A stretch of 64,000 nucleotides of DNA from Nocardia elegans NBRC 108235 (GTDB lineage Bacteria > Actinomycetota > Actinomycetes > Mycobacteriales > Mycobacteriaceae), in assembly GCF_001612845.1 (NCBI RefSeq), contig NZ_BDBF01000022.1:1-64000 (forward strand), written 5' to 3'. Of the stretch, positions 41,662 to 51,014 are shown one piece after another (the stretch's first letter is position 1; each line of letters begins with the position of its first letter). A program made the position numbers and the translations under genes. The notes under the pieces are model-generated. The model worked only from the letters and a program-made list of their open reading frames with translations, was not told where the DNA came from and did not search any database.

Positions 41662-41687
41662 GTCCCAGCTGCGCGGGTTCGATCCAT

Positions 41688-42424
41688 CTATTGCGAGTTC
41701 TCGAAGCGATCCCAGCGAGCAAGGTCTTCCAGAATGGGGCCGGAGTCCGGCACGCGAAACCACCACCATTTACGCGTGCTCGGATCAACCTTGGCAACCG
41801 CGGACATACGCTTTCCTGAATCCTCGACCGTGATAGACCGGTATCGGTTATCGGTCGCGGATGCGTATCTCGTGACCTTGTCGGCCAGCGGTGGGGACAG
41901 GACGTCGATCGCTGTGTCCAGGTAGTCGCGTATGGTCAAGGCTGCGCAGAAGTCGTATTCGTTCCAGACGCTGCGATCGGACCAAGGCAATGACCTGTCG
42001 TTGTCGATTTTCTTGATATGCGCGGCCCAGGAATCGGCTGAACGGATCGCATCACGCCGCTCGCCCGACGCAAGCGTGACCGCGTGATTGATCAGCTCCG
42101 CACGTTCGGTCTCGGAAAACTGAACAGCTCCACCGTTGTTGATCTCTGTCACGACCTCCTCATAGTTCTCCGCCATCGTCGCCAATGCCTCGAATATCTG
42201 GCGCCCGCCGTCGTGCACATCCGTCCAACCTTCGGAGAACTCGTCGGCGTAGTCGCCGGTCCAACTGCGGTTCAGTAGTTCGGCGACGTCCTTGGCCGCG
42301 GAATCCAAGGCTTGGGACAAGGTGTCGGCCAGCCCGTAGATGTATGTCCCGACGTCGCGCACCCGTTCCGGGACAACCGAAAATCCCTGGCCAGGTGCTG
42401 AAACGTTCCCCCGCTATCGCTCAT
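41688..42424 (-). pseudogene. WXG-head (family A) protein with unique C-terminal tail, frameshifted in its N-terminus
   Basis: The open part, 41688-42362, gives 224 residues: VRDVGTYIYGLADTLSQALDSAAKDVAELLNRSWTGDYADEF, nearly identical to the heads at 51015 and 56222, then an unrelated tail of about 145 residues rich in Trp, Asp and Arg. The first 20 codons lie in another frame. The intact paralogues have C6 where this copy has C5 at 42408-42412, and restoring one base gives MSDSGGNVSAPGQGFSVVP. This is a single-base loss in a homopolymer, or a sequencing error, or a phase-variable tract. The shared leaderless promoter is upstream. Confidence 0.75.
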
Positions 42425-42430
42425 AGAGCG

Positions 42431-42459
42431 ATGCTAACGTTCCGTCGACCGGCCGTCCA
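42431..42459 (-). promoter_or_regulatory. Conserved leaderless-type promoter, copy 1 (frameshifted WXG gene)
   Basis: On the minus strand TGGACG (42459-42454) and TAGCAT (42436-42431) are separated by 17 bp. The start ATG is at 42424, six bases after the -10 box. Transcription would begin at or next to the ATG, so the mRNA would be leaderless. The same layout is seen at 51366-51395 and 56573-56601. Confidence 0.6.
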
Positions 42460-42706
42460 TCGCGATGATGTGTGAGCAAAGTCGGGAAATGGCCAGGTCA
42501 CCGCCAATTCGCTCGTGGGACCTCGGGTCGTGGAACGATGATCGGGTCCGCTGCCAAGACGGAACGACGTGCCGCGGGTGAGGTGCTGCGGCTCCCATCG
42601 ACGGAGTCAGCTGAGGCCGAGATCCGTGACCCCCGCCTGCCGCGAGGACACGTCGCCCATCGGATAGCCTTGCAGCCGAGCGCAATACATCTATCGAGGG
42701 GGCGAG

Positions 42707-43534
42707 GTGTCCGATACGGCTGTCCGGGATCGCGAAGATCCGCAATTGCTGGCACAGATCGAACGAGCCGCAGCGCAAGCGGATCTCGGCGCACATCGTT
42801 CCGCTCATGCGGCCATGCATCCGGAACACCGTAAGAACATGCAGTTCCTCGGTATCGCTACCCCAGTCCTCGTCGTGGCGACCGTGATCGGCATTGCGGT
42901 AAACGGCAATTGGTGGTTTCTCACCGCGATCTTCGCCGTAGGGTTCGCGTTGGCTCTGGTGGGAAACGTAATCAAGAGTCGGCCGTACTACGACAAGAAT
43001 CGTGGCGTCCGACTCGATCTCTACACCCGAGGTCTGATCTACACGCAGGCAAGTGGGCTGCGTGTCGTTCGGTACGACCGGACCTCGCTGTTGCACGCAA
43101 CGACTGATTATCACCGCGTCGGTGAGATGCGCGTGGTGCGAACCGCATATCGCTACGACCTCGTCGATCTCGATGGTTCGGAATTCCGGATGGACGGCAT
43201 CCTGGCGAACCCCCAGGATTGGAGCCGTGCGATTCAGGACGGTGTCTTCGAGGCCCAGGCGCCTTCGACCTGGGCCGCGCTCGAGGCAGGAAGTCGAGTG
43301 GAGTTCGGTGACGTGTGGATGACACGGACCGAGCTGGGCTACCGAGGAAAGCCCATACCCTGGAGCTTGATCCGGCGAGTTTCGGTTCAGAAGGGCGTAG
43401 TCGTCGTCGATGTCGCCGGAGGCGGTTTGATCCCGCCGACAGTCGCCGTCAGCCGAATCCGCAACTTCGGCGTGTTCTTCGCGTTGGCCGAGCGTCTGTG
43501 CGCAATGTCCGGCCACGAAAGCCCGACTCGCTGA
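42707..43534 (+). CDS. Membrane protein with PH-like domain (DUF6585 type)
   Basis: 275 residues. An N-terminal helical part (about 1-45), two membrane segments (about 48-90) and a long beta-rich C-terminal region with LYTRGLIYTQASGLRVVRYDR follow in order; this is the pattern of DUF6585 and other bacterial PH-domain membrane proteins. The start is a GTG at 42707. It is on the opposite strand to the WXG gene at 41.7 kb. Such proteins occur often in type VII effector loci, so a link is possible but unproven. Confidence 0.72.
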   Translation: MSDTAVRDREDPQLLAQIERAAAQADLGAHRSAHAAMHPEHRKNMQFLGIATPVLVVATVIGIAVNGNWWFLTAIFAVGFALALVGNVIKSRPYYDKNRGVRLDLYTRGLIYTQASGLRVVRYDRTSLLHATTDYHRVGEMRVVRTAYRYDLVDLDGSEFRMDGILANPQDWSRAIQDGVFEAQAPSTWAALEAGSRVEFGDVWMTRTELGYRGKPIPWSLIRRVSVQKGVVVVDVAGGGLIPPTVAVSRIRNFGVFFALAERLCAMSGHESPTR

Positions 43535-43670
43535 ACGTTATCGGTTCCCTGTCGGCCGCGCCGGGTTTGTGATCGACGCGCAATTCCCGTCGCGGGCGCA
43601 TGGGGCCAGGAATCGTACTCGTCCGGCGTACATCGGGTCGCGATATAGCAGGGTTCAGAGACACCCCGCA

Positions 43671-45014
43671 TCAGGCGCAGTGCGGCGCAGGTGCGTCGTT
43701 GAAACGGTCGATCATCCACGCGGCGGCTGTCGGGACGTTGGCGAACTCGGGAATCCCATGGCCGACAGCGGTTCCCGGGACGAGCGGTGGCAGCTCGATG
43801 GTATCGAGGGTGACCGGAACCCCGCGCGAACACCAGGTTTGCGCGAGGTCGTGCACGCGACTGTAGGGGACCGCGTCGTCATTGACGTTGGCGGCGAGCA
43901 GGACTGGTGAGGCGGGGGTGAGGTTTCCGACCGCCTGTTCTTCGACGATGCGTCGCCCGACCGGGTCGCCGACGACCGCCGCGCCCAGCGATTCGCCGGT
44001 GGTGGTCCATTGCGAGGTGTGCTGGAACGAGTAGCTCAGCAAGGTTTCCGCGACGCACTGGTTGGCCGTGTTGCGCATCATGGCCCGGCCCTGATCGTTG
44101 AGGACACGGTCGAGCACGGGTTGGATCTCCGGGTTGGTGCGCAAGGCGCCGTTGAGGAAATAGCCGACGGCTCCGATCAGGGTGCTTCCTTCGGCTCGGG
44201 CCAGGGTGTCGTCGAGTTTGACCGGCGGGGCGCCGGCGTAGGTGCCCTTCATGTTCAACTCCGGTGCGTAGGTCGGCTGGAGCTCCGCGGCGGCCGCGGC
44301 GGCGTGGCCGCCTTGGGAATAGCCCCAGAACCCAACCGGCCCTCGCGAACTCAATGAGGTTCCCGGCAGGCGCTGCGCCGCACGTGCCGCGTCGATTACC
44401 GCACGCGCCGAGGCGGTGCGGTTGCCGTAGGGGTGGGGTCCCGGCGTTCCGAGGCCCACGTAATCGGTGAAGACGACCGCGATCCCTTGTGCCAGTAGAT
44501 AATCGACGGCCAGCTGTTCGTAGGCGATCGACATGTCGAACGGTGGGCGGTAGTTCAGCACCGACTGCATCGCGATCGACGGCGCGCACTGGCGCCCCTC
44601 GCCGATCGTTCCCGAGGCCAGCGACACCAAAGGCCGCGGCCCCGTGCCCGGCCACCGAGTGCTGGGCTCGAAATATGTGCCGGTCACAGCGATCGCGCGA
44701 CCGGCGTCGTCGACGCTGCGATACATGATGCGCCGCGCCGAGCCGGGGAAAGTGCCCGTCGGCGAGGGGGCCGACAGAACCGGGGTGAAGGGCTGTTCGC
44801 GGATCACATCGCCTGCCGCTTCACCGGGCAAGACCGCAGGCGGATCGTAGAACGCCCCCCACGAACCGGACGGCGCGGGCACATCGGCGGGGCTTGCCGA
44901 GCCGTGCGGCGTGCCGACTCCGGTGAACAACATCCCAAGCGCCGTTATCAGCGCTGCCGAACAGGTCCGGACACTGCGTCCCATTGCGTATTGCTCCATC
45001 CCGTCGACCCCCAC
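43671..45014 (-). CDS. Secreted lipase of the LIP family
   Basis: 447 residues. The N-terminus has a signal peptide (VRTCSAALITALGMLFTGVG, cleavage near GSASPA). The alpha/beta-hydrolase core has the nucleophile elbow GFWGYSQGGHAAAAAA (Ser in GYSQGG), the Asp in VNDDAVPYS and the His in AVGHGIPEF, as in the secretory lipase family of mycobacteria and fungi (PF03583). It hydrolyses triacylglycerols or related esters outside the cell. GTG at 45012-45014 has GAGGAG five bases ahead. The divergent TetR gene and the 13-bp palindrome between them suggest regulation. Confidence 0.87.
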   Translation of the reverse strand: MGVDGMEQYAMGRSVRTCSAALITALGMLFTGVGTPHGSASPADVPAPSGSWGAFYDPPAVLPGEAAGDVIREQPFTPVLSAPSPTGTFPGSARRIMYRSVDDAGRAIAVTGTYFEPSTRWPGTGPRPLVSLASGTIGEGRQCAPSIAMQSVLNYRPPFDMSIAYEQLAVDYLLAQGIAVVFTDYVGLGTPGPHPYGNRTASARAVIDAARAAQRLPGTSLSSRGPVGFWGYSQGGHAAAAAAELQPTYAPELNMKGTYAGAPPVKLDDTLARAEGSTLIGAVGYFLNGALRTNPEIQPVLDRVLNDQGRAMMRNTANQCVAETLLSYSFQHTSQWTTTGESLGAAVVGDPVGRRIVEEQAVGNLTPASPVLLAANVNDDAVPYSRVHDLAQTWCSRGVPVTLDTIELPPLVPGTAVGHGIPEFANVPTAAAWMIDRFNDAPAPHCA

Positions 45015-45070
45015 AACAGCTCCTCGGTAGTGACCCAGGACACATAGGGCGGCTGCGTGAAGTAATTACA

Positions 45071-45083
45071 GACACTCAGTGTC
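45071..45083. promoter_or_regulatory. Palindrome GACACTCAGTGTC, TetR-type operator
   Basis: A perfect 13-bp dyad (GACACT-C-AGTGTC) in the 116-bp gap between the divergent lipase and TetR genes. GACACT/AGTGTC half-sites are typical of several actinobacterial TetR proteins. Its position, 57 bp from the lipase start and 48 bp from the TetR start, suits repression of both. Confidence 0.6.
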
Positions 45084-45130
45084 CGAAAGTCAAGGATTCG
45101 GGACCGTGATCGTCCGGCACAATCGAGACC

Positions 45131-45751
45131 GTGAGTTCCCCGAGGCGACCGCAGGACACCGCGCCCGCACGTGGCCGTCCGCGAGACCCGGGCATCGAGG
45201 CTCGGGTGTTCGCCGCAGTGCAGACCGTCTACTGGGAAACCGGCTGGTCAGGCTTCACCATCGACGCAGTCGCCAAGACGGCCGGGGTCGGCCGCGCGGC
45301 GATCTACCGCCGGTGGCCGACCAAGATCCAACTGCTCATCGCAGCACTCGAGCAGGTCTCGCCGCTGCACGACCCGATCGATACAGGCACGACACGGGGG
45401 GATCTGAAAGAGCTGACACACCAATTACTTACCGGCTATCAATCTCAGGCTGGGTTGATCGCTCTGCGGGTCGCACTCGACGCCCGGGTGTTTCCCGAGC
45501 TACTCGAACCGCTCACCCGGACCATCAGCGCCAGCCGATTCACGGCGACCCGCGACATAGTGCGGCGCGCCATCGACCGCGGCGACTTGCCCGCCACCAC
45601 CAACATCACCACGTTGCTGGAGATGCTGACCGGGGCCGCGTTGAGTCACGTCTTGTTCTCGCACAAGGTGATTGGACCGCCGGGACCCGACGCCGCATAT
45701 ATCGAGCGCCTGGTGAACATGGTCATGACGGGGGCGAGAGGTAGTGAATGA
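45131..45751 (+). CDS. TetR-family regulator beside the lipase gene
   Basis: 206 residues. The helix-turn-helix lies at about 22-67 (IEARVFAAVQTVYWETGWSGFTIDAVAKTAGVGRAAIYRRWPTKIQLL), with a TetR_C domain behind it. The start is a GTG at 45131. It is divergent to the lipase, with the palindrome at 45071-45083 between them. It is expected to repress lipase expression in response to a lipid-derived ligand. Confidence 0.9.
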   Translation: MSSPRRPQDTAPARGRPRDPGIEARVFAAVQTVYWETGWSGFTIDAVAKTAGVGRAAIYRRWPTKIQLLIAALEQVSPLHDPIDTGTTRGDLKELTHQLLTGYQSQAGLIALRVALDARVFPELLEPLTRTISASRFTATRDIVRRAIDRGDLPATTNITTLLEMLTGAALSHVLFSHKVIGPPGPDAAYIERLVNMVMTGARGSE

Positions 45752-46018
45752 TCCACTGACTACACAGTGCGCACAATGTCCCGGGTTCTGCTTGCTCGGA
45801 TATCGCTCGGGAGAACACGAATGAATATCGCCCGGAAGGCAGCGGTGAATTTTAAACTCATCCCGCGCCCGGCTCGCCGCTACGTACAGCGAGGACTGTT
45901 CCCGCAATTCCGCTTCGGCTCTTTCTGTGTTGCGTGAATCGAACGATGTCGAAGTCTCGGCAGTCGTGGCCGACAGTCCTGCCCAAGTGTCCTCCGCGGT
46001 AGCCCGGTACCGCGGCCG

Positions 46019-47203
46019 CTATGGCTGGCCGGGGCGCGGGCCGGCCACACGGTTGCGTTCCCGCACATCCCGCCACCGGACGGCCGTCATGAAGTAGTTT
46101 TCGTCATCGTCAGGGCCGATGCCGTCGCCGAGGATGGCCAGCGGGAGATAGAGGTGGAACAGCCAGGTGGCCAGGAGCCGGCCGAAGGTCGGATATCGGT
46201 TGGTATCGGGCTGTATGGCGACAAGCCCGAAGATCGCCTTACCGATGGTGGTGTGGACGATCGACTGGATAGCGACGCGGTCGACGAACGATGCCGCCAG
46301 CCAGCAGCCCAAGGCGATGAGCGGGTTGAAATCGATCTGCTGAATATCGTGGGTGCGCAACGCTTCCGGAGAGAACCCGGGCGCGACCAGCAGCGCTATC
46401 GCGATACCGGACAGCAGATGTAGCGCGACGTCGACGATGAACGCGCACGTTCGCCGCAGCTTGCGAGGAGACGGATAGCCGGAATCGTGCAGGCTGCCGT
46501 ATCTGATGCGCGGTGGTGTGGGTTTCGCGGTTGGCGACTGCATGACGACTGTGCCATTTTCGCGGCTCAGTTGGTAACCAGCGTTACCGGCTGTCGAAGA
46601 GTGTTCTGGTCCGCTCCGCGGTCCCTCGGCGCGATCGGTGAATGTGAACCGCGGTGGTTGCCTTGCCTTGGAGTAATAGGCGTAGCGCAGATCCTCGCCG
46701 CCGGGCCGGGAAATCACTCCATACCTTTTCGGATCGCCAGCGAACCAAATCTCCGGCGTGTTGTGGTCGACCAACTTTCCGAGGTCTTTCGGCCAGGTGC
46801 TGAGGATGAGGGCCGAGACAGGGGTTCGGTGGGGATCGAGTAACATCACCCATTCATTTCGTCCTGCCCTGATGTATTGGATCTTCCATCTTGTCCAGGC
46901 GTGGCGTTTAACCGACCTTCGGCGCCGGTGTCCGATCCAGACAAAGGTGCCGCCCAAGATCGTGCATATCGTGAATATGACGGCGGTGGGTGAGATGAGC
47001 AGTCGGCCGATTCTTTCCGCGCCGTGGATCCCCGGCCGGTCGAACTCGTTGATGAGCAGGAGACACAGGCCGCCACACGCGATGCCGATGAGTAGCAGTG
47101 GCCAGCGGAAGAACCAGTTCCTTCGCAGGGCGGCGCGGGTAGCGGGCCACTCGATGGCCGGACTCGATTGTTGCATGGACACCTGATCGGTGGGACTTTC
47201 CAT
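46019..47203 (-). CDS. RDD-family membrane protein
   Basis: 394 residues. Two N-terminal membrane segments (about 36-52 and 72-92) precede a soluble region with a Trp-rich stretch. An RDD domain (about 240-370) follows, with RKLRRTCAFIVDVALHLLSG and LGCWLAASFVDRVAIQSIVHTTIGKAIFGL, which show the Arg-Asp-Asp-type pattern. RDD proteins are membrane proteins of varied function, some linked to ion transport. The start is the ATG at 47201-47203. It is the last gene of the minus-strand group 49482-46019. Confidence 0.78.
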   Translation of the reverse strand: MESPTDQVSMQQSSPAIEWPATRAALRRNWFFRWPLLLIGIACGGLCLLLINEFDRPGIHGAERIGRLLISPTAVIFTICTILGGTFVWIGHRRRRSVKRHAWTRWKIQYIRAGRNEWVMLLDPHRTPVSALILSTWPKDLGKLVDHNTPEIWFAGDPKRYGVISRPGGEDLRYAYYSKARQPPRFTFTDRAEGPRSGPEHSSTAGNAGYQLSRENGTVVMQSPTAKPTPPRIRYGSLHDSGYPSPRKLRRTCAFIVDVALHLLSGIAIALLVAPGFSPEALRTHDIQQIDFNPLIALGCWLAASFVDRVAIQSIVHTTIGKAIFGLVAIQPDTNRYPTFGRLLATWLFHLYLPLAILGDGIGPDDDENYFMTAVRWRDVRERNRVAGPRPGQP

Positions 47204-47221
47204 CGGCGATCAACCTTCGTT

Positions 47222-47872
47222 TCACATGTTCAGCTTGGAGGGCCGGCTTGGCGTCTTATCGAGCTTTGCCGACGCCGCGAGCAGGAAGAACATTTCCCGG
47301 AAGTGCGGACCTTCGGACACTGAGACGGTCGAGAACTCGATGGCGGCAACGGTGGTCCCATCCTCGGAAGGGATGAAGGCCTCGAGCTGGAAGACTGCCG
47401 CGGAACCAGATTCTGTTGTCAGACCGGTGATTTCAGGTTGCGGTTCTGTCCGGATGGACTCTGTGAACAGGATGGGACGGCCTTCGATGTCGACCGGCTC
47501 CACGATGAGGGATCCATCCTCCAACTTCTTCGCGGTCGCGATATCGGCCAGAGGAAGTCGAGGATTCCGCGGTTTGCCGTACTTCATCACCGAAATCACG
47601 AGCCACGAGGCGACACGTTCCCCCTTCTCCGAGACATGCTGTCCGAGTCCACAATAGCGAGTATTGCCGGCGACCAGCGCATTGAGGAGGAACTTCAAAG
47701 TGCCCATGACGTCGGCGACGGCCTCCGCCGGCATCCCGTCGCTGAACTTCTCGACAAATGGAAGAGCGGCATCGAGCTGATGATCGATGTTGTGCAGGGG
47801 GAGTTCGAAATATCCAGGAGGAATCTCGACGGCGAGTTCGTATTCGGCGGCCGAGCCGATCGGCTCCTGCAC
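47222..47872 (-). CDS. Hypothetical protein following a type VII effector (candidate chaperone or immunity)
   Basis: 216 residues, mixed alpha/beta, no membrane segment. It starts with a GTG three bases after the effector stop, so it is translationally close to it. The chain begins MQEPIGSAAEYELAVEIPPGYFELPL and has GDGSLIVEPVDIEGRPILFTESIR-like strands. I do not recognise the family. Its place between the effector and the RDD protein suggests a specific chaperone (as EspG-type proteins are) or an immunity factor. Confidence 0.6.
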   Translation of the reverse strand: MQEPIGSAAEYELAVEIPPGYFELPLHNIDHQLDAALPFVEKFSDGMPAEAVADVMGTLKFLLNALVAGNTRYCGLGQHVSEKGERVASWLVISVMKYGKPRNPRLPLADIATAKKLEDGSLIVEPVDIEGRPILFTESIRTEPQPEITGLTTESGSAAVFQLEAFIPSEDGTTVAAIEFSTVSVSEGPHFREMFFLLAASAKLDKTPSRPSKLNM

Positions 47873-47875
47873 TTG

Positions 47876-49150
47876 TCAGTCCTCTCGCCATTGATTGTAG
47901 CCCCAGTGTCCGATATCGGACACCGAGGTCTTGACCCCCTTCAAGACCTTCAACGCGACCGCAGGATCGGGGATGCTGTGCGCCCCTTCCGCATTGGTGA
48001 ATTGCAGTACTTTGTGGACGCCCGTTGCCACGCCGGAGTCGTTGATCTTGTCCGCGAGTCCGAACCAATTGCCGTCGATCGTCTTCTGATTGAGCCAGCC
48101 AGGTGCGTGCGCTGATTCGGACCAAGCGCGCGCCATCCCCTCGAACCGGCCGACGTCCCCTGCCGCATCGCCGAGAAGCGCGACCTTTCCGGCCTTTCCC
48201 AGTGCCCCCGCACCCGGGATGAGGCTCATCGCATCGCCTCCGATGGTTCCCGCAGCCTTCAGCTTCTCCTCCCAGCTGCCGTGCAACAGAGCGTCGCGCA
48301 TGTCGGCGTCGGTCGCGTCCAGGGCCAGGGCGCCGGCGCCGGCCGCGAGTGAGACTCCCAGTGCGATCGCATCGATCGGTGGCGGCGTGACGATTGCCAG
48401 CAGGCCGGAGACGGCCGAAATCATGGAGAGAGCTTCGTGTAGGCCTTTCCGGTGGTCATCGATCCACTTGCCGACGTTTTTCACCGCGTCGGTGATCGTG
48501 TCCCAGATACTCTTGTCGGGCGGACTCGGCGCGAAATCCTCGGCGGCCGCGTCCAATTCGGCGGCGATCCGTTTCGCGAGCCCGTCGTGCTCGGCTTCCA
48601 GATCGTGTGCCCGTTTGATGATGGCGTCGATGGTCGCTTGCGCATCGCCTACTGCGGCACTGGCGGACCGAACCCGCGCAGTCGCCGCGTTCAACCGGCG
48701 TTGGGCATCAGCCAACTGGTTCTGGTCGGTAAAGCTCGTATTGGCCAGTCCCAGATCGGGATTGGCCTGCGCCTGCTGGAGAGCGGTCTGGGCCTTGGAG
48801 TGTTCGCTGCGAGCTGCGGCCGCCTCGGTCTCCAGGCCCTTCGCGGTTTCCTGGTAAGCCACCAGGCCGGTGTGCCATTCGTCGAGCAGACCAACTGCGC
48901 GCTCGAGCGAATTCTGTGCGTAGCCGAGGTCCTGCGCGAGTGTGGCATCGAAAGATGCGCGAAAGGCGTCGCCGCCATCTCCGACCCAGACAGTGTCGTT
49001 ACTGTTGCGCAGGCGTGTGAGCAGGCCGTTGGTCTCCTTCACGCCCTCGTACGCCGAGTTGATCTGGCCCCGTAATCCGGCCACGTGGTCGGCTGCACCG
49101 GGGACGGGGTTGAATCCCAAGTTCGGATACGGGTTCGCGGCCGCCTTCAC
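47876..49150 (-). CDS. Putative type VII secreted effector with WXG-like head and coiled-coil
   Basis: 424 residues. The first 100 residues carry a WXG-like turn (DTVWVGDGGDAFRASFD, about 52-68), followed by a long coiled-coil (about 105-205) rich in Ala, Glu and Gln. A hydrophobic region (about 238-285, LLAIVTPPPIDAIALGVSLAAGAGALAL) might span or insert into a membrane. The C-terminal 100 residues are unrecognised and could be the toxic part. The GTG start overlaps the stop of the small WXG100 gene (GTGA). This is the classic WXG100-plus-effector pair. Confidence 0.75.
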   Translation of the reverse strand: MKAAANPYPNLGFNPVPGAADHVAGLRGQINSAYEGVKETNGLLTRLRNSNDTVWVGDGGDAFRASFDATLAQDLGYAQNSLERAVGLLDEWHTGLVAYQETAKGLETEAAAARSEHSKAQTALQQAQANPDLGLANTSFTDQNQLADAQRRLNAATARVRSASAAVGDAQATIDAIIKRAHDLEAEHDGLAKRIAAELDAAAEDFAPSPPDKSIWDTITDAVKNVGKWIDDHRKGLHEALSMISAVSGLLAIVTPPPIDAIALGVSLAAGAGALALDATDADMRDALLHGSWEEKLKAAGTIGGDAMSLIPGAGALGKAGKVALLGDAAGDVGRFEGMARAWSESAHAPGWLNQKTIDGNWFGLADKINDSGVATGVHKVLQFTNAEGAHSIPDPAVALKVLKGVKTSVSDIGHWGYNQWRED

Positions 49151-49482
49151 GCCGTTGTCTCCGGTGCGGCCGCCTGGGGTGGCGCGGGGGTGGTCGTCTG
49201 TGCGATCAGCTGGGCAAATTGCGTATCAACCTGCTGATATGTGTCGTGGCACCGAGATATGCCATCCGCGGTTGTGGTGGCAGCCTCGCCGATGCGCTGG
49301 ATTCCGAAATGCCACCTGCGTTGAAAGCTGTCAGCGGCGTCATCGAGGGATTTCGTACCGATATCGGTATGGCCGTTGTGGGCCATCGCCTTCATGGCAT
49401 CGTTCAGCACCTGCTCCGAATTGCGCAGCAGCTGAACCGCTTTGCCCAGCGCCTCGATATCAACTTGCAACAGCCCGGCCAT
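49147..49482 (-). CDS. WXG100-family partner protein
   Basis: 111 residues with the helix-turn-helix hairpin around RRWHFGIQRIGE (about 54-65), a Trp-x-x-Gly variant of WXG. A low-complexity Thr/Pro/Ala tail ends the protein. AGGAGG precedes the ATG at 49482 and decides the start; the longer frame to 49680 overlaps the IS remnant. It overlaps the effector by GTGA and would dimerise with it for export by a type VII system. Confidence 0.72.
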   Translation of the reverse strand: MAGLLQVDIEALGKAVQLLRNSEQVLNDAMKAMAHNGHTDIGTKSLDDAADSFQRRWHFGIQRIGEAATTTADGISRCHDTYQQVDTQFAQLIAQTTTPAPPQAAAPETTA

Positions 49483-49540
49483 CGGACACCTCCTCGTCTG
49501 CCGACAGCCTGACGACGGGATGTCGGCAGGCGAGCGGACG

Positions 49541-50193
49541 TCATGGTCGCTCGAAGAAGAAGACGCACGCAACGCCGGAACGGTTCCGCCGGCGTTCCAG
49601 GCACCTGCGGAACTTCGAAGCACCACCGGAGGCCTCGTCGGCGTTGACCGAACGGGCGAGGGCGCCAGAGTCCAGCGCACGGGCCAGCATCCTTGTGCCA
49701 GAACATGTTTTGTGCCCGAAGTCGACGTCTTCGGGCACCCCGTTCTCCCGGCACCGGTCCCGATCGGCGGTCCACGCCTTCGGCGGATACAACTCCCTGT
49801 CGATCAGGGTGCGGCCCTTGGCGGTCGTGTACGTGCAGAACACGCCGAGCTGACAGTTCTCCACCCGGCCAGCCGTTCCTGAGTACTGTCGTTGCGCCCC
49901 AGCGGATTTCACTCCCTCCTCAGGAATCCTTTTCTCGTCGACAACCAGCACACCGTCCGCATCGCCAGGTGCTCGACGGCATAGGCGCGCACTCATCGCG
50001 GACTTCGTCGAGTCCCACACCGCTTGTTCAAGAGCCGCTGCATCCCATTCGGCGTCAGATCATCCGCGGCTTCAGCCAAGGTCCAGCCGTTCTTCCCCAC
50101 CAGCGGCGCCGACAGGCCCCGCACCAACGCTCGCGCCCGCAACCGAGGCTCCGTCCGATGAAACCGCCCCGCGACCCGCGCGAACAACTCCTG
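49541..50193 (-). mobile_element. IS701-family transposase remnant with frameshifts
   Basis: On the minus strand, two frames together give an IS701-type DDE transposase. The first, 49993-50187, has FARVAGRFHRTEPRLRARALVRGL, KNGWTLAEAADD and GMQRLLN. The second, 49541-50020, has DADGVLVVDEKRIPEEGVKSAG, RVENCQLGVF, RELYPPKAWTADRDRC and LARALDSGALARSVNADE. Several single-base losses between 49980 and 50010 change the frame, the 5' end is short, and the catalytic C-terminal part is missing. No terminal inverted repeats were found. It cannot be active. Confidence 0.72.
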
Positions 50194-50447
50194 CGGCCCA
50201 GCCGTCCGGCAACCATGCCCTCCTCAACCAGCGCGAAACCTCATGCCGCCCAACAACATCACGAAGCGATGCTGGAGTATTAGCCGACGTGGGGTATTCA
50301 ATCGAATGATACATTCAATGACTTCGACTGGTGGTCGCTTTTGTTATCCGAGTTCGCCACGGAATCTCCTCCTGCAGAGCCCGCCGCACGGTGCTGGATA
50401 GTGTTTTGCTAATACCCCCGCCAGATCACCGCAAGGATCGGTGCCTG

Positions 50448-51010
50448 TCAGTCACCACTGAACCACAAATAACCTTGCTGCCGGATCGCCGATTCCGATG
50501 CTCGCCGCAGGATGGAGAACAGTTCTCGCTCCGAGTCGCTCCGCGGATTCGCGGAGTCCAGCTCCTCCAGAAAGAATTTCAACTGGTATGAATTGAACAT
50601 GGTGTCGGCGTATTTATGAATTCCGCGCATCATCGGACCGGTGGGTGAATCCAAGACTATATCCGAGAGCGTGTCGGCGGCAGCGCCGGAGAACGACTCC
50701 ATCTCGTTGTGGTTCATGTTTCGTATGCTTATCGTAATCCCCAACTCATCCTCCTTATTCGCCTTGTGGGCTTGTCTGGCCGCGTCGCTCATATCCTTGA
50801 CGCCTTCGACGAGTTCTTTTGCGCCACTAACCCATTCGCGGTAGCGTCGTCATAGGCGCGGGCGGCCACACCCTCCCAGCAGGTGCCTTGGAGGGCTGCG
50901 ACCCGGTGTTCGATATCGGTGAGATGGTCGGCGATGAAGCCGGCCGGACCGGACAGCCGGGACACGATCTGGTCGAGGTGTTCGAGGTCGACCGAGAACT
51001 GTGAAGCCAT
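50448..51010 (-). pseudogene. WXG-head (family B) protein with own C-terminal domain, frameshifted
   Basis: The frame from 51010 encodes a WXG100 head (QFSVDLEHLDQIVSRLSG, WEGVAARAYDDA) nearly identical to the protein at 55918, but ends after 73 residues. One base less than in the paralogue, near 50841-50846 (GACGCTACC versus GACGCACACC), causes the break. The other frame, 50448-50792, continues with KELVEGVKDMSDAARQA and then a different, acidic tail of about 90 residues. Intact it would be about 185 residues. It pairs with the family A head directly upstream. Confidence 0.75.
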
Positions 51011-51014
51011 CGGA

